Below are positions 49,433 through 59,760 of a stretch of 64,000 bases of DNA, piece by piece. The notes under the pieces are model-generated. The model had not been told where the DNA came from. It did not search any database and saw nothing but the letters and a program-made list of their open reading frames with translations. The DNA is from Gordionus sp. m RMFG-2023 (lineage: Eukaryota; Nematomorpha; Gordioida; Chordodea; Parachordodidae), in contig NC_088775.1 in the NCBI RefSeq assembly GCF_954871325.1, forward strand, positions 38,727,561 through 38,791,560, given 5' to 3'. Numbering within the stretch: position 1 is the first letter of the stretch; every line of letters begins with the position of its first letter. Position numbers and translations under genes: made by a program.

Positions 49433-52114
49433 ATTTTTACCTAATTCTTTAAAAAAATTCAAAAAAGTTCAAAAATAACGATTATGATAATTGTCACTTT
49501 TCTATGGTACATCTTAACTGAAATTTTAATATAACATGTTAACAAAACATAATTTTACCTAAACAGAAAAAAAAGTACTATTTTTTAAAAAAAAATAATA
49601 TATTCAAAAATATTTACGATCAAAAGATGTACCTGAAAAAAAGTACGTAAAAAATTAAAATATTTACGATCAAAGATGTATCAGATAAAAAGTACCTAAA
49701 AAATTATTATATAAAAAATCATTTAAAAAATTTATTTTTAAAACAATTATCAATCAAAAATATTAAAAATAATAATATTATTAAAAATCCTTTAATAAAA
49801 ATATATTCAAAAATATTTACGATCAAAAGATGTACCAGAAAAAAGTACGTAAAAAATTAATATATAAAAATATTTACGATCAAAAGATGTACCAGAGAAA
49901 AGTACGTAAAAAATTAATATATAAAAATATTTATATAAATCTCAAAAAAATATATATAAAATATTGACAATCTTAAAAATATATTTAATAAAATCTTTAA
50001 ATTATAAAAATAATAAATTTATTAATAATAAATTCCTCTCAAATAAATATTAAATTAATATCAATTAAATAATAAATTAATTTATCTGCCTAAATAACTA
50101 ATTCACCCTGCCTACCACCGTAACACATTGCCTAAAAAAATCAGGCAATGTGTACATTGCCGAAAATAACACATTGACGCTAACATATATAATACTTTTA
50201 TACAAATGATTATGCTTATTATATAAACATTCGTACTCTTTAGGAGAACATATAAAAGCTATTTTATCTATTTTCTAAAAAAAAATTAAATTTAAATCAT
50301 AATTTTAACTTGATCCTTAGGTTTTATATCATCAAAAAAGGTTGTCTTTGAATTCATTTTAATTAATAAAAAATTAGCCCTAAATTTAAATGTAGCGCAA
50401 GATCAAAAATTTTGAGCTATATTCATCAAAATCTGTATTTAACGAAGCACTATTTCAAAATCTCGCGATAAACACAAAATATTTGTGTTTTGAAAAAATC
50501 GCGGCGATTTGCTTTCGCGTATCAAATCGCGCGATCGGTAACTATGAATGCGATATCATATTTACTGCATTTTGTATTTATCGCGTCTAAATCGCAATCG
50601 CGCCACTATGAATTCAGGGTAAGTCACTAGAAAGTATTTATATTACTGAAATTGTATACAATATGCGCGAAAAAAAATTATTATAAATTTTTATATTAAA
50701 TTTACATTATTATACAAAATAATTATAAAAACGTAAATAAAGTATACAATATATAGCAAGAGAATAATAAAAATGTAAATATATAAAAGAAATATAAATA
50801 AATGCGGGTTATGATTGTTGTTTATAAAATATGAAACATTATCTAAAAAAGGATATATTTCCATTGTACGCTCGTATATAAGAGTTAGATTATTAATGTT
50901 GATATTTAATTGATCATATTTTTTATTTTTTCTCCTCAAGTTCAACCCACTATTGATTTGTAAGACCTTAATCTCACTCGAATGCTGGTGTCTTTTAAAA
51001 ATATTTATCAGACAATAAATATTCGGATGAACCACGTTTGTTTTTCTCTTGAAGGCATGATGATACCCCTTAAAATCCATATACTCCATAATTGTTAGCA
51101 AAGAATATTCAGCAGACAGCGCATGGCATGATGCCTGTACCTCGGGAACATGTTCTTCTTTGCAAAATGGCAAGTCTAACAACTTGATGAATGGTAGTAT
51201 TATGCAAATAACCGGTATCTAAACCCAACGCCTGACATTTACGCCAAAGAGCCTGGGAATAGTGAAAAAAACAGCCTAAATTTTTTTAATTATAATATAC
51301 AATGTTATAAATAAACCTTTTATGGACATATTGGGGAAAACAAACCTGTGCGCTGATATAGTTGCGGCCTCGTAATCAGTTTGATCCTAATCGAGGATTG
51401 AATTGGATATTTTTCATTGAGCAAAATTGTAAGATAATTTGAAAAAATTTAATATATGTCCCTCTATTTTTATCGGAGAGGAGGGCATATATAATCGTTA
51501 TCTTAACTTCTTGATACATTACATGGACACTGTACAATTGACAGTACAGTCGAGGAACGACATAAAAGTGCCGTCCATGTAAATGCTATCATCATCACAT
51601 ATTTCTACAAGTTTTAGCATTTCACACGTACCAAACACCAGCATATTATTATTATTATAATTATTAATTAAAAAAATCTCCCCCTTATTTGTGATGTATT
51701 CTGGTAATAATACTAGTTCATCCACAGAGTGAGGCAAAGAGGGCCAATTTTTTTGTAACAACCTGTCAATTGTACTCTTAATTGAAACAAATGAGGGCAT
51801 TGCCTCGGGATATATTTCGATGGAGGGTGTTTCCAGGCATCTTTTGATTCATTCAAAAATATTATGCCTTGTCTCTAGAGGATTTTCCGCAACAATATCC
51901 TCTAGAACCTGGTGAATTCTCAGATTTTCAAACTGACCGATTTCATTTTGGTGTTCATACAAACCAGAGGTTGTGTATATTCCATCAAATTTACATGAAG
52001 CCTTGCAGCCAACCTTTCTGCAACGATAGTGTATTCTATCATCTTTTTGATAAGCATATCGATATAAATAATTTTGGAAAAAGAGAAGCAGTTTTCCTTT
52101 TTGAGATTTTATAA

Positions 52115-52560
52115 ATTGAGGATAATAAATATAAAAATCATATATTTATGGAGCTCTAATATTTAGGAAAAGATCAGACAGAACCAGATACTTAAAAAAA
52201 ATAAATAGAGCAAATAAATAATTATTGATTTATTATTTATCTTTAAAAAAGATGTGTTAAATTATTCCAGGGTCATGCCTAAAAATAATTAAAAAATCAC
52301 TATGCTATATTAAATATCTAGGGTTATTTATTATATTATGTGAATTCTGTATTTAATTTTTTTAAATAAATAAAAAAATAACCTTTTATAATCATATTTT
52401 TACCACTAATATTCTGATGTAAATATATTATCACATGAGTACTTCTAATGAGAGATCACTATTACCTATAAATATTTTTTAAAAATTGTCAATTTGTGTA
52501 TTGGATACTTTCAATTCCAACATCTGAATTAATAACTTGATTAGCACCTGAATTGATTTG
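52115..52560. other. AT-rich sequence within MULE-2
   Basis: Probably introns and short exons of MULE-2. A plausible splice at about 52520 continues the frame as VGIES then NSDLSLEV. I cannot connect it securely to the second zinc-finger exon. Confidence 0.35.
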
Positions 52561-53014
52561 AAATAAAATTTTGATAGGCTAAGGCAAAACCAGAAGAATT
52601 TTGAGGGGCTAATGTTAAATCATTGATTTAATGTTAAAAATATTATCAAGGTAAACATAATTACCTTCATTTGCAGTAGCAGTTTGAGAGGCTAATGGCA
52701 AATTAGAAGTGGCGAATAATTAAAAGTTATTGTTAAAAATAAAAATATCATAAATACCTTGATTTGAAATAATATTCTGATGGGGTATGGCATCAGAACT
52801 AAAAGTTTGATGGGCTAAAGTTAAATCATTAATTAAATGTTAAAAATATTATCAAGGTAAACACAATTACCTTCATTTGAATTAGCAGTTTGAGAGGCTA
52901 ATGACAAATTAGAAGTGGCTAATAATTAAAAGTTATTGTTAAAAATATTAGAAATACCTTGGTTTGAAATAATATTCTGATGGGGTATGGCATCAGAACT
53001 AAATGTTTGAGGGG
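52560..53014 (-). repeat. Tandemly duplicated small exons in MULE-2
   Basis: Exon A2 52958-53014 (57 nt), B2 52871-52918 (48 nt), A1 52758-52814 (57 nt), B1 52665-52712 (48 nt), then a related exon C ending at 52608. Each begins with the last two bases of a GCC Ala codon and ends with its first G (phase 1 in and out), so each can be added or skipped without shifting the frame. Type A encodes PQTFSSDAIPHQNIISNQ and type B TSNLSLASQTANSNE. Introns are 39-56 bp with GT...AG, except that the acceptor before B1's upstream neighbour reads CG instead of AG. Product: a Ser/Asn/Gln-rich linker between the two zinc fingers. Confidence 0.8.
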
Positions 53015-53489
53015 CTAATGTTAAAATATTGATTCAATGGTAAAATAATATTAAAAAAATAATTACCCTGATCATAGAAGTTTGTGCAACTAAGTTTTGG
53101 CAGTCAAAAGAATGTTGAATCGAGGCCAATAATTAATTTGGCTCTACCACCACATCTTTTGCGACAAGGTAGACATCCCTTTTTCCACTTGTATGGGTCA
53201 AATATTCATGCCCTTGGTAGCATATGTAGTCCTTTTTCTTTTGTGTTCGCTGAAAACAAAAATAATAAGATATAAAATGGTTTATTACTTTTATTTCAAG
53301 TTGTATGTATTTAAGATGAAAGGTTATCTGCTACAGTTGGAATCATATCAAATATATGGCGGCCATATTATTGTGAATATTCACATTTACGCTATATTTA
53401 TACTTGCTATTTAGGTCTCTTATCTTTTAATTTTGTAGCGAAGGACTGCATTTTGATAAAAAAAATGAAAGGAATCTTATCTTATCTAG

Positions 53490-53527
53490 CACGTTGGTCA
53501 CAGATCTGTGCAAAGTGAGCCAACGTG
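53490..53527. other. Strong hairpin-forming sequence
   Basis: CACGTTGG pairs with CCAACGTG, and inside it TCAC pairs with GTGA across a single bulged G. This is a 12-bp stem over a 13-base loop. The left part also holds the palindrome CACAGATCTGTG. It is G/C-rich for its surroundings. It lies between MULE-2 and the LINE, in 53250-53990, where I see no gene. Function unknown. Confidence 0.6.
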
Positions 53528-53989
53528 TATGAGCGTGAGGGAGAAAAAGGCAAGAAAAGAAACTATTTCTTCCAAATACAAATAGCAATTTATTTATTAA
53601 TCAAATTAGTTTCGTTTAGGTATCCTAAGTATCTTATAAATACTTCAATAAATAATGGCCTAATAGGTTATTCCTACGTTATATTATAATTTCACTTTGT
53701 AATCGGAAAAATTATATACAAAGTTTCATTTGTTTCTCATAGTCTACTTGTCAAATTTATATACCTTAATCTACTTAATTTCGGCATATAGGTTTCCTAG
53801 TCATGAAGAATTTTAATCTTTATACTACGGATGATAATAAAATAACATTATCATATACAACAAAAAATATTATTAATTTAGAAAAGCTAGATATCATTAA
53901 TTTAGAAAACTAATAGTCAATAGAGTATTAGTGATCTTTTCTTAAAAATAAATATATAATTACCTCTCGACTCAGCATTCATTCGTCAG

Positions 53990-55340
53990 ATTATCGTAGA
54001 GTAGCCTTAGAATGGTTTTAAAAGTTCTTCTATTCCCAGGATAAGTCTATCTCCGCTATTGATCTGGTTATCCTGCCGAATTAACTATTTTTATATGTTA
54101 GAAATAATTTGATGGATGACTTCTCCGGGGATACTCTAACTAGTGCTTGATATATGAGATTGTTTGGGGCTTGTCTTGGATTATGGCATTCTAGTTCAAT
54201 TTTCCTATATTCTATTATTCTATATAGTGGGAGTGTGTCGCATCTGGCCCAAAGGATATTGTTTGTTGTATTCAAAGAGAAGAAAGTATTGGTGATATAT
54301 CTTAGACATTTGTTAATAAATGTTTGTGTCTTTTTGTTATCCAATTTTGTATCGTTGCATGTTTCAATGCCATAATGTAGGGGAGCGAATATTATAATTT
54401 TAAAAAGTCGGATCTTTATCGGAATAGATATTTTGTTTGACGACCATATCTTCATAAATGATTTATAATTGGCTCTCACTTTATTTATTTATCCATTAAA
54501 TCTTGTTCATCTTTCTTTTTTTCTTATCTAGAATTACTCAGATATTTTAGGTGTTGTACTTATGTAATCGCCTATCTTTAGGTTCAAGTGTGGTGGGGTG
54601 AAGAATGAGGTTATTATCTTTGTTTTATCAATATTTATTTTTAAACCAAAAAAGCCAGTCTACGATAATACTGTCCTTTAGGAACTGAAGATCTGGTATT
54701 GATTCTCCAATCAGACAAAGGTCATCGGCAAACGCAAGAATATTTACCTCAAACGTTCCGAGATTTTAACTTTTTTTATAATATAATTCCTAATAAAATT
54801 AAATAGTAGAGGAGATAAAACGCATTCCTGTTTCAGGCCAATTTTTATAGGAATTTTCGACCGTGAATTAGCTGGACCGAATAGTTATTATAGATAGTTT
54901 TTATAATTTTTAGCATATGTGACCTACTTCTATCTAAGTCCTCCACAAACTAGCTTGAATAATGGAATCGAAGCGTTCTTAAAATCAATGCAATCCAATA
55001 CAATTGACGTTTTCGTATTACAGCTCTTTCAATTGAAAATTTAACCACAAGAATGGCTTCAAGTGTGCCCATTCCTGAACGATACCAGTGAGTCGACAAG
55101 ATCATGTTCTACTATCGGTCTAAGTCTGTTTAAAATGATATTCAAGATAACACTATCGAATTTAATGAGATCCCCTTCCAGTCTTCAAGATAAATTGGGT
55201 TGTTTGTTTTAGGGAAGTTAATTAGAATAGCGGTGAGCATCTAATGGACATGCTTCTTGCCAAACTTTGGAAATAATTTTGGAAGAGGATCTCCGCATAC
55301 AACGTTGAATCGGTCTTCAAGTACTCACTAGTTACTATGT
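53990..55340 (-). mobile_element. LINE, 3' part of ORF2
   Basis: Minus strand. Reverse transcriptase relics are LEDWKGISLNSIVLSIILNR (about 55170), SIVLDCIDFKNASI (about 54990), GLKQECVLSPLLFNFIRNYI (about 54830) and AFADDLCLIGESIPDLQFLK with the FADD catalytic box (about 54730). The open frame 54081-54479 is the family's C-terminal region: SFMKIWSSNKISIPIKIRLF, APLHYGIETCNDTKL, FINKCLRYITNTF. It is probably 5'-truncated, or cut at its upstream side by hAT-5. Several stops; old. Clade not resolved. Confidence 0.82.
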
Positions 55341-55735
55341 ATATTAGTGTGTTAAATAGTCGTGTTCTTACGACACCGAACTTAAGTTGAAGTCGCAAAA
55401 CTCATTTCAAATTGAGCGGATCAATGAGCCGCATGAGTTGGCTCGATGAGTCGGCTTCAGAGCCGGCTAAAGTTTATTTTGAATCGATCTACTATTATTA
55501 TTTACTCCACGATGAAAATATTAAAAATATTTAACTACTTTAGTTCTGAAATTAAAAATTTTTAAATTCGAAATGACTTATATGTAGACCATGTTATTAT
55601 TAATATTACCTAAACCTCGACACTTTGCTGATAGATGTTCAAACTTTATTCCTGACGCTTTTAAGTATTTTTAATAAATCTATATTCATGACCCATTTTT
55701 ATAAGAAAATAGTAAAAATTTATTTATTTTAACAG

Positions 55736-57450
55736 CGAATTTAAAAAATCATGTGAAAAGACACCATATTGATATATTGGAGATCGAGAAGAACCCGGAC
55801 ATGCCAAAAAATTTAGCAGGTATAAGGAGACTTTTACCAGAAGAAAACATTCATTTAAACAAATTAATTCTTAGATATCTAATAAAGAATAATATATTCT
55901 TCAATTCAATGAATAGCGAATCATTCAGAAACATATTTTCTTTTATATTTAAGAATGAAAAAATTTGGACGCGTCAAACAGCGTGTAAATATATTAGTAA
56001 ATTATACCAAGCTTCCAAATTAAAGATAATTTCTAAATTAAAAAATATTCATAGTAAATTTTCATTAACAACAGATATGTGGACCGCCAATAATTCTTCA
56101 TCATACATAGTTATCACATGCCATTTTATTAACAATAAATGGAAAATGGAAAGTTTCATTCTAGATTTAATTGAATTGCCGCACCCAGATTGTGGTGATG
56201 ATATTTCCCAAGCATTGGTAGCATCACTTGATGCTTTTGAAATTCAAGACAAGATAATATCAATCACTCACGATAATGCACCAAATATAGTGAGTGCTGC
56301 CGCGAAAATGAATACCATTTTCAACTCAAAATATAATAAAACTCTCTTTAGCCATAGATGTATGGCCCATATTATTAACATAATTGTAAAAGAAGGGTTA
56401 TCATCATTAGATGTAAAACTGGAAAAAATTTCTAATTTAGTAAAAAAGTTACATCTATCGCCTAAGCTCCTACAAAAATATATGAAGCTCTCTGGTGGTA
56501 CAAGAATCCCTCTGGATGTTATCACCAGATGGAACTCAAAATATTTAATGTTAGCAACAGTAAACAAAGTAAGTGTTAAAATAATTATTTAAATATTGTA
56601 TAATATATTTTATTATAGAATTTAGATGCCATTAAAATACTTGTCAAGAAATATATGACGGATGCTTACTATATCAATGATACAGAAGCAAATATTTTGA
56701 AGGATATTGAAATTTTTTTAAAACCGTTTTACAAAATGACGTTGGAAATATCATCCGATACTACAACGATTGGAACGGCGGTTTTATTTATTTCAAGGAT
56801 GGAAAAGATTTTGGAGGAGACTTCCAAAAATCATAATGATGATTCCATTAAGAATGCTGCGAATAAAATGTTAACAAAGTGTATGACATATAAAAGTTAT
56901 GTAAGCACATTTAGTAATTATGTTGCTACATTACTTGATCCTAAAACTAAAATCAAATATATGCCTAAAATATTAGTTAAGGCGGACTATATGGAAAAAT
57001 TTAAAATATTATATAAAGGTTTTGAATTTCCATCTAATAGATCTATTGTTTACGAATTTTCTCCTGATGACATGGATACTCAGCCGTATTCTGTTTGCAT
57101 GCATCACGAATTGAGAAAGTAATTAAAATATATTATATTATATTGTAATTTTTAGGGAGGCATATGAATTCCCTGATCTCATAAAAGATGAGATCAAGGA
57201 TTATCTCGATGATAAAGTAGCGTCCCCTACAACGAATATACTAGATTGGTGGGAAAAAAATAGCCTTATCTATCCTACATTGTCGCTGATTGCAAAAGAT
57301 TTTTTTGCCCAGCAATCATCAAGTGTGCCGAGTGAGAGAGCCTTTAGCAAGACAGTGGATTTCCTGACGAAAAAAAGAAATAGGATGTCACCATCCACCT
57401 TAAAGCATTGTTTATCCTTGAATAACTGGGATATCGATATATGGCAATAA
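55736..57450 (+). CDS. hAT-5 transposase, apparently open after splicing
   Basis: Exon 55736-56568 opens in the second half of a BED finger (NLKNHVKRHHIDILEIEK). It continues with IHSKFSLTTDMWTANNSSSY (catalytic Asp), ISITHDNAPNIVSAA, HRCMAHIINIIVKEGL and GTRIPLDVITRWNSKYLM. Intron 56569-56618 (50 bp). Exon 56619-57118 has FLKPFYKMTLEISSDTTTIG and ATLLDPKTKIKYMPKI. Intron 57119-57155 (37 bp). Exon 57156-57450 carries the dimerisation domain: NILDWWEKNSLIYPTLSLIA, SSSVPSERAFSKTVDFLTKK, NNWDIDIWQ, stop. Phases fit exactly (833, 500 and 295 nt), giving about 542 codons without interruption. The exon with the CxxC half of the BED finger is not visible upstream (55345-55735), so the gene may lack its true start. 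Confidence 0.88.
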
Positions 57451-57609
57451 TATTTATATTTTTTTCTTATGTTATACCATATAATATTTTTTTCTTATGT
57501 TATATTTATATTAATATATCTTATTTAGAAACAGCAAAATAAAGTAAATTATGTAATTGTTGTTTGATTAGATTAAGATAAGATAATTCTTTACTAAAGA
57601 GGTGATTTT

Positions 57610-58235
57610 TTAAATATTTTAAAAGCTATTAACCATTAATTATAAAATAAAATAATTATCTAAAAGAATGACTAAAGAGGGACTATAAAAATACTAAATA
57701 TATATTAAATACAGCTAAGGAAGAGTTTTAAAGAAAATTCACCCGTCATCTCGTAATTTTGATTATTATCACACGTATGGTTTTCTTATATAAAATTTAA
57801 ATCATGGTGAGATATAATCAAAATATTAAGATACCTGCGAAATATTTTTTGAGAATATAGTATTCATTCAAAAAATGTTTATAAGAATTTATTTGATCAA
57901 ATAAATAGAGGAATAAGATAATGAAGTATATGAATCTTAAATAATAATTAATTTGAAATAAAAAAAAATAATTACCTAAAAGAAGGACTAGAAATACAAA
58001 AAATAAATTAAATACAGATGAGGAGGAGTGATAAAGAAGATTCACCCGTCATCTCATAGTTTGATTATTATCACACGTCTGTCTTATATAAAATTCAAAA
58101 TACGGTTGAGATATAATTTCTAAATATTTAGATACCTGCAAAATATTTTATTATTTCAGATTATTATTCAATCAAAAAATGTTAATAAGAATTTATTTGA
58201 TAAAATAAAATGAGGAATAAGATAATTATGTAAAT
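57610..58235. repeat. Two tandem copies of an approximately 320-bp unit
   Basis: Copies share AAGATTCACCCGTCATCTC-like text, TTGATTATTATCACACGT, GAGATATAAT, GATACCTGC and AAGAATTTATTTGAT. They lie immediately 3' of the hAT-5 gene and before the minisatellite. Confidence 0.85.
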
Positions 58236-58324
58236 AATTGGTATTCACGATTCAAGTTGGAAGTCTTAAGTAATAAAATATAAATAACAGAACAAATATC
58301 TTAAATAATAATAATTAATTTGAA

Positions 58325-59760
58325 ATATTCGTCCTCTAGTCAACTTAAATTGACGATTTTAGTTTATTGAAAAATTCGTCCTCTAGTCGACTCAACTATA
58401 TAATTTGTATTCCTAAATCAAGTTGGATGTCTAAAGTAAAAAAATGTAAATAACAGAACAAATATCTTAAATAATAATTAATTAGAAGTTCATCCTCTAG
58501 TCGACTTAAATTGACGACTCAAAAGTTCAAAGAACTATTCGTCCTCTAGTCGACAACTATATATTTTGTATTCACGACACAAGTTGGAAGTCTTAAAATG
58601 TAAATAACAGAACAAATAGCTTAAATAATAATATCTATTTTGAAATATTCGTCCTCTAGTCGACTCAAGTTCATAGAACTATTGATTAGTCGACCCAACT
58701 ATATAATTTATATTAACGACTCATGAAAGTCTAAAGTAAAAAATGTAAAAAACAAAAAATATCTTAAATAATAATAACTAATTTGAAATTTTCGTCCTCT
58801 AGTCGACTCAAGTTCATAGAACTATTGGTCCTCTAGTCGACACAACTATAAAATTTATAATAACTTAACGAGTCATGAAGGTCTAAAGTAGGAAATATAA
58901 AATACAAAAATATCTTAATTAATAATACCAAATTTCAAATATTCGTCCTCTAGTCGACTCAAGTAGACGGCTTAAGTTAATAGAAATATACATCCTCTAG
59001 TCGACTCATTTATATAATTCTTTTCAGTTTTCACAATTCAAATTAGAAGTCTAAAGTAAAAAAATGTAAAAAACAGAAAAAATATTTTAAATAAATAATA
59101 ATTAATTTGAACTATTCGTCCTCTAGTAGGCTTAAATTGACGACTCAAGTTCAGAGAACTATTCGTCCTCTAGTCGACAACTATATATTTTGTATTCACA
59201 ACTCAAGTTGGGGGTCTATAAAGTAAAAAATAAATAACAACAAATATCTTAAATAATAATAACTAATTTCAAATATTCGTCCTCTAGTCGACTCAAGTTC
59301 ATAGATCTATTGGTCCTCTAGCCGACACAACTATATAATTTATAATAACTTAACGAGTCATAAAGGTCTAAAGTAGGAAATGTAAAATACAAAAAATATC
59401 TTAATTAATAATACCAAATTTGAAATATTCGTCCTCTAGTCGACGACTCAAGTTCATAGAAATATTCGTCCTCTAGTCGACTCAACTATATAATTATATT
59501 CACGAGTCACGACTCAAGTTGGAAGTCGAAAATAGTAAAATATAAAAACTATTATTAATAAATAATAATAGATCTGAAATATTCGTCCTCTAGTAGACGA
59601 CTAAAGTTCATAAAATATTCGTCCTCTAGTCGACGACTCAAGTTCATAAAATATTCGTCCTCTAGTCGACAACTCAAGTCCATAAAATATTCGTCCTCTA
59701 GTCGACGACTCAAGTCCATAAAACATTCGTCCTCTAGTCGACTAGAGGACGAATATTTTA
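58325..59760. repeat. Minisatellite of TTCGTCCTCTAGTCGAC, about 20 copies
   Basis: The word ATTCGTCCTCTAGTCGAC or a close variant occurs about 20 times from 58329 to 59740. At first there are two per roughly 150-170-bp higher-order unit (with AACAGAACAAATATCTTAAA and GGTCTAAAGTA); the spacing then collapses to 36 bp near 59580-59740. It ends in a perfect 30-bp palindrome centred on GTCGAC at about 59742. After that, TTGAGTCGACTTGAGTTCAT repeats (59760-59860) run to the hAT-5 right end. Confidence 0.92.

Larger units (their letters stand above)
45297..50185. mobile_element. Palindromic foldback-like element with satellite arms
   Basis: Inverted ends of about 100 bp, nearly identical, starting TGTTAGCGTCAATGTGTTAT and containing ATTTTCGGCAATGTACACAT and GGTGGTAGGCAGGGTGAATT. 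Flanked by TATA on both sides (45293-45296, 50186-50189), and the split MADF reading frame closes exactly when the element and one TATA are removed. The left arm is a GATCG-type array (about 45500-45965) then a 115-bp satellite (45970-47570). The right arm has the same two arrays inverted and shorter (47590-47641 plus 49433-49930). hAT-A copy 3 sits near the centre. No gene of its own is visible. A 4-bp duplication does not identify a superfamily by itself. Confidence 0.85.
44563..50357 (-). pseudogene. MADF/BESS-like gene, split by the palindromic element
   Basis: Exon 1 (50357-50310) starts MNSKTTFFDDIKPKDQ. A 35-bp GT...AG intron precedes exon 2 (50274-50190), KIDKIAFICSPKEYECLYNK, HNHLYKSII. 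Removing the insertion and one TATA copy continues the frame at 45292 as YKNKIWELLAKQYNMP. Across a 42-bp intron (45204-45245) it becomes SSLWKNLRDCFIK, the MADF signature. A frame slip follows, then KTEKWVKGHISWPFYQDML. A C-terminal exon (44563-44735) reads EADKALITEMLKNKSTEHAI, LEEKLDDFTKEEKKEITNKI, like the BESS-type tail. MADF proteins bind DNA; Harbinger elements often pair a Myb/MADF protein with the transposase. Confidence 0.75.
43913..50619 (-). mobile_element. Harbinger-like element carrying a MADF gene
   Basis: Left end CCTGATTTAATAGTGAAGAG; right end, read inward, CCCTGAATTCATAGTGGCGC. Both continue into GCGATTGCGATTTAG. A TAA trinucleotide flanks each end (43910-43912, 50620-50622), fitting the 3-bp TWA duplication of PIF/Harbinger. 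The minus strand encodes a MADF-domain protein; I see no DDE transposase, so it is probably non-autonomous. A 4.9-kb palindromic element sits in the gene. The MITE at 30226-30440 is a deletion derivative of the same family. Its left end abuts a different Harbinger terminus (inward ATAGTACGCACAAATTGAGC, 43891-43910). Confidence 0.75.
50691..53249 (-). pseudogene. MULE-2 transposase with two zinc fingers and duplicated exons
   Basis: The first recognised exon (53249-53067, after acceptor TTTTGTTTTCAG) gives a FLYWCH-like finger: DYICYQGHEYLTH, then in another frame KWKKGCLPCRKRCGGRAKLI. Five small exons follow (see the repeat entry). A second finger lies at about 52110-51850: RIHYRCRKVGCKASCKFDG...GLYEHQNE. 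Then comes the MULE core: TIDRLLQKNWPSLPHSVDEL, NMLVFGTCEMLKL and IYMDGTF (51800-51540). The middle of the catalytic domain is missing. The C-terminal part resumes at 51260: LWRKCQALGLDTGYLHNT, VVRLAIL, then CKEEHVPEVQASCHALSAEY and on to 50691. A related fragment is at 17335. Inactive; element ends not found. Confidence 0.75.

Noticed and set aside
45297-50185. Polinton/Maverick-type element, because of long inverted ends
   Set aside because: Duplication is TATA (4 bp), not 6 bp, the ends do not fit, and there is no polymerase, integrase or capsid gene inside.
51869-52114. 81-residue plus-strand frame
   Set aside because: Antisense to the second zinc-finger exon of MULE-2, which has the C/C/H pattern on the minus strand.
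56268-56567. 99-residue antisense frame in hAT-5
   Set aside because: Lies entirely opposite the recognised hAT catalytic domain; a shadow.
58325-59760. CRISPR-like regular array
   Set aside because: The repeat words are regular, but spacers are themselves repeats, the period drifts from 160 to 36 bp, there are no cas genes and the context is eukaryotic.
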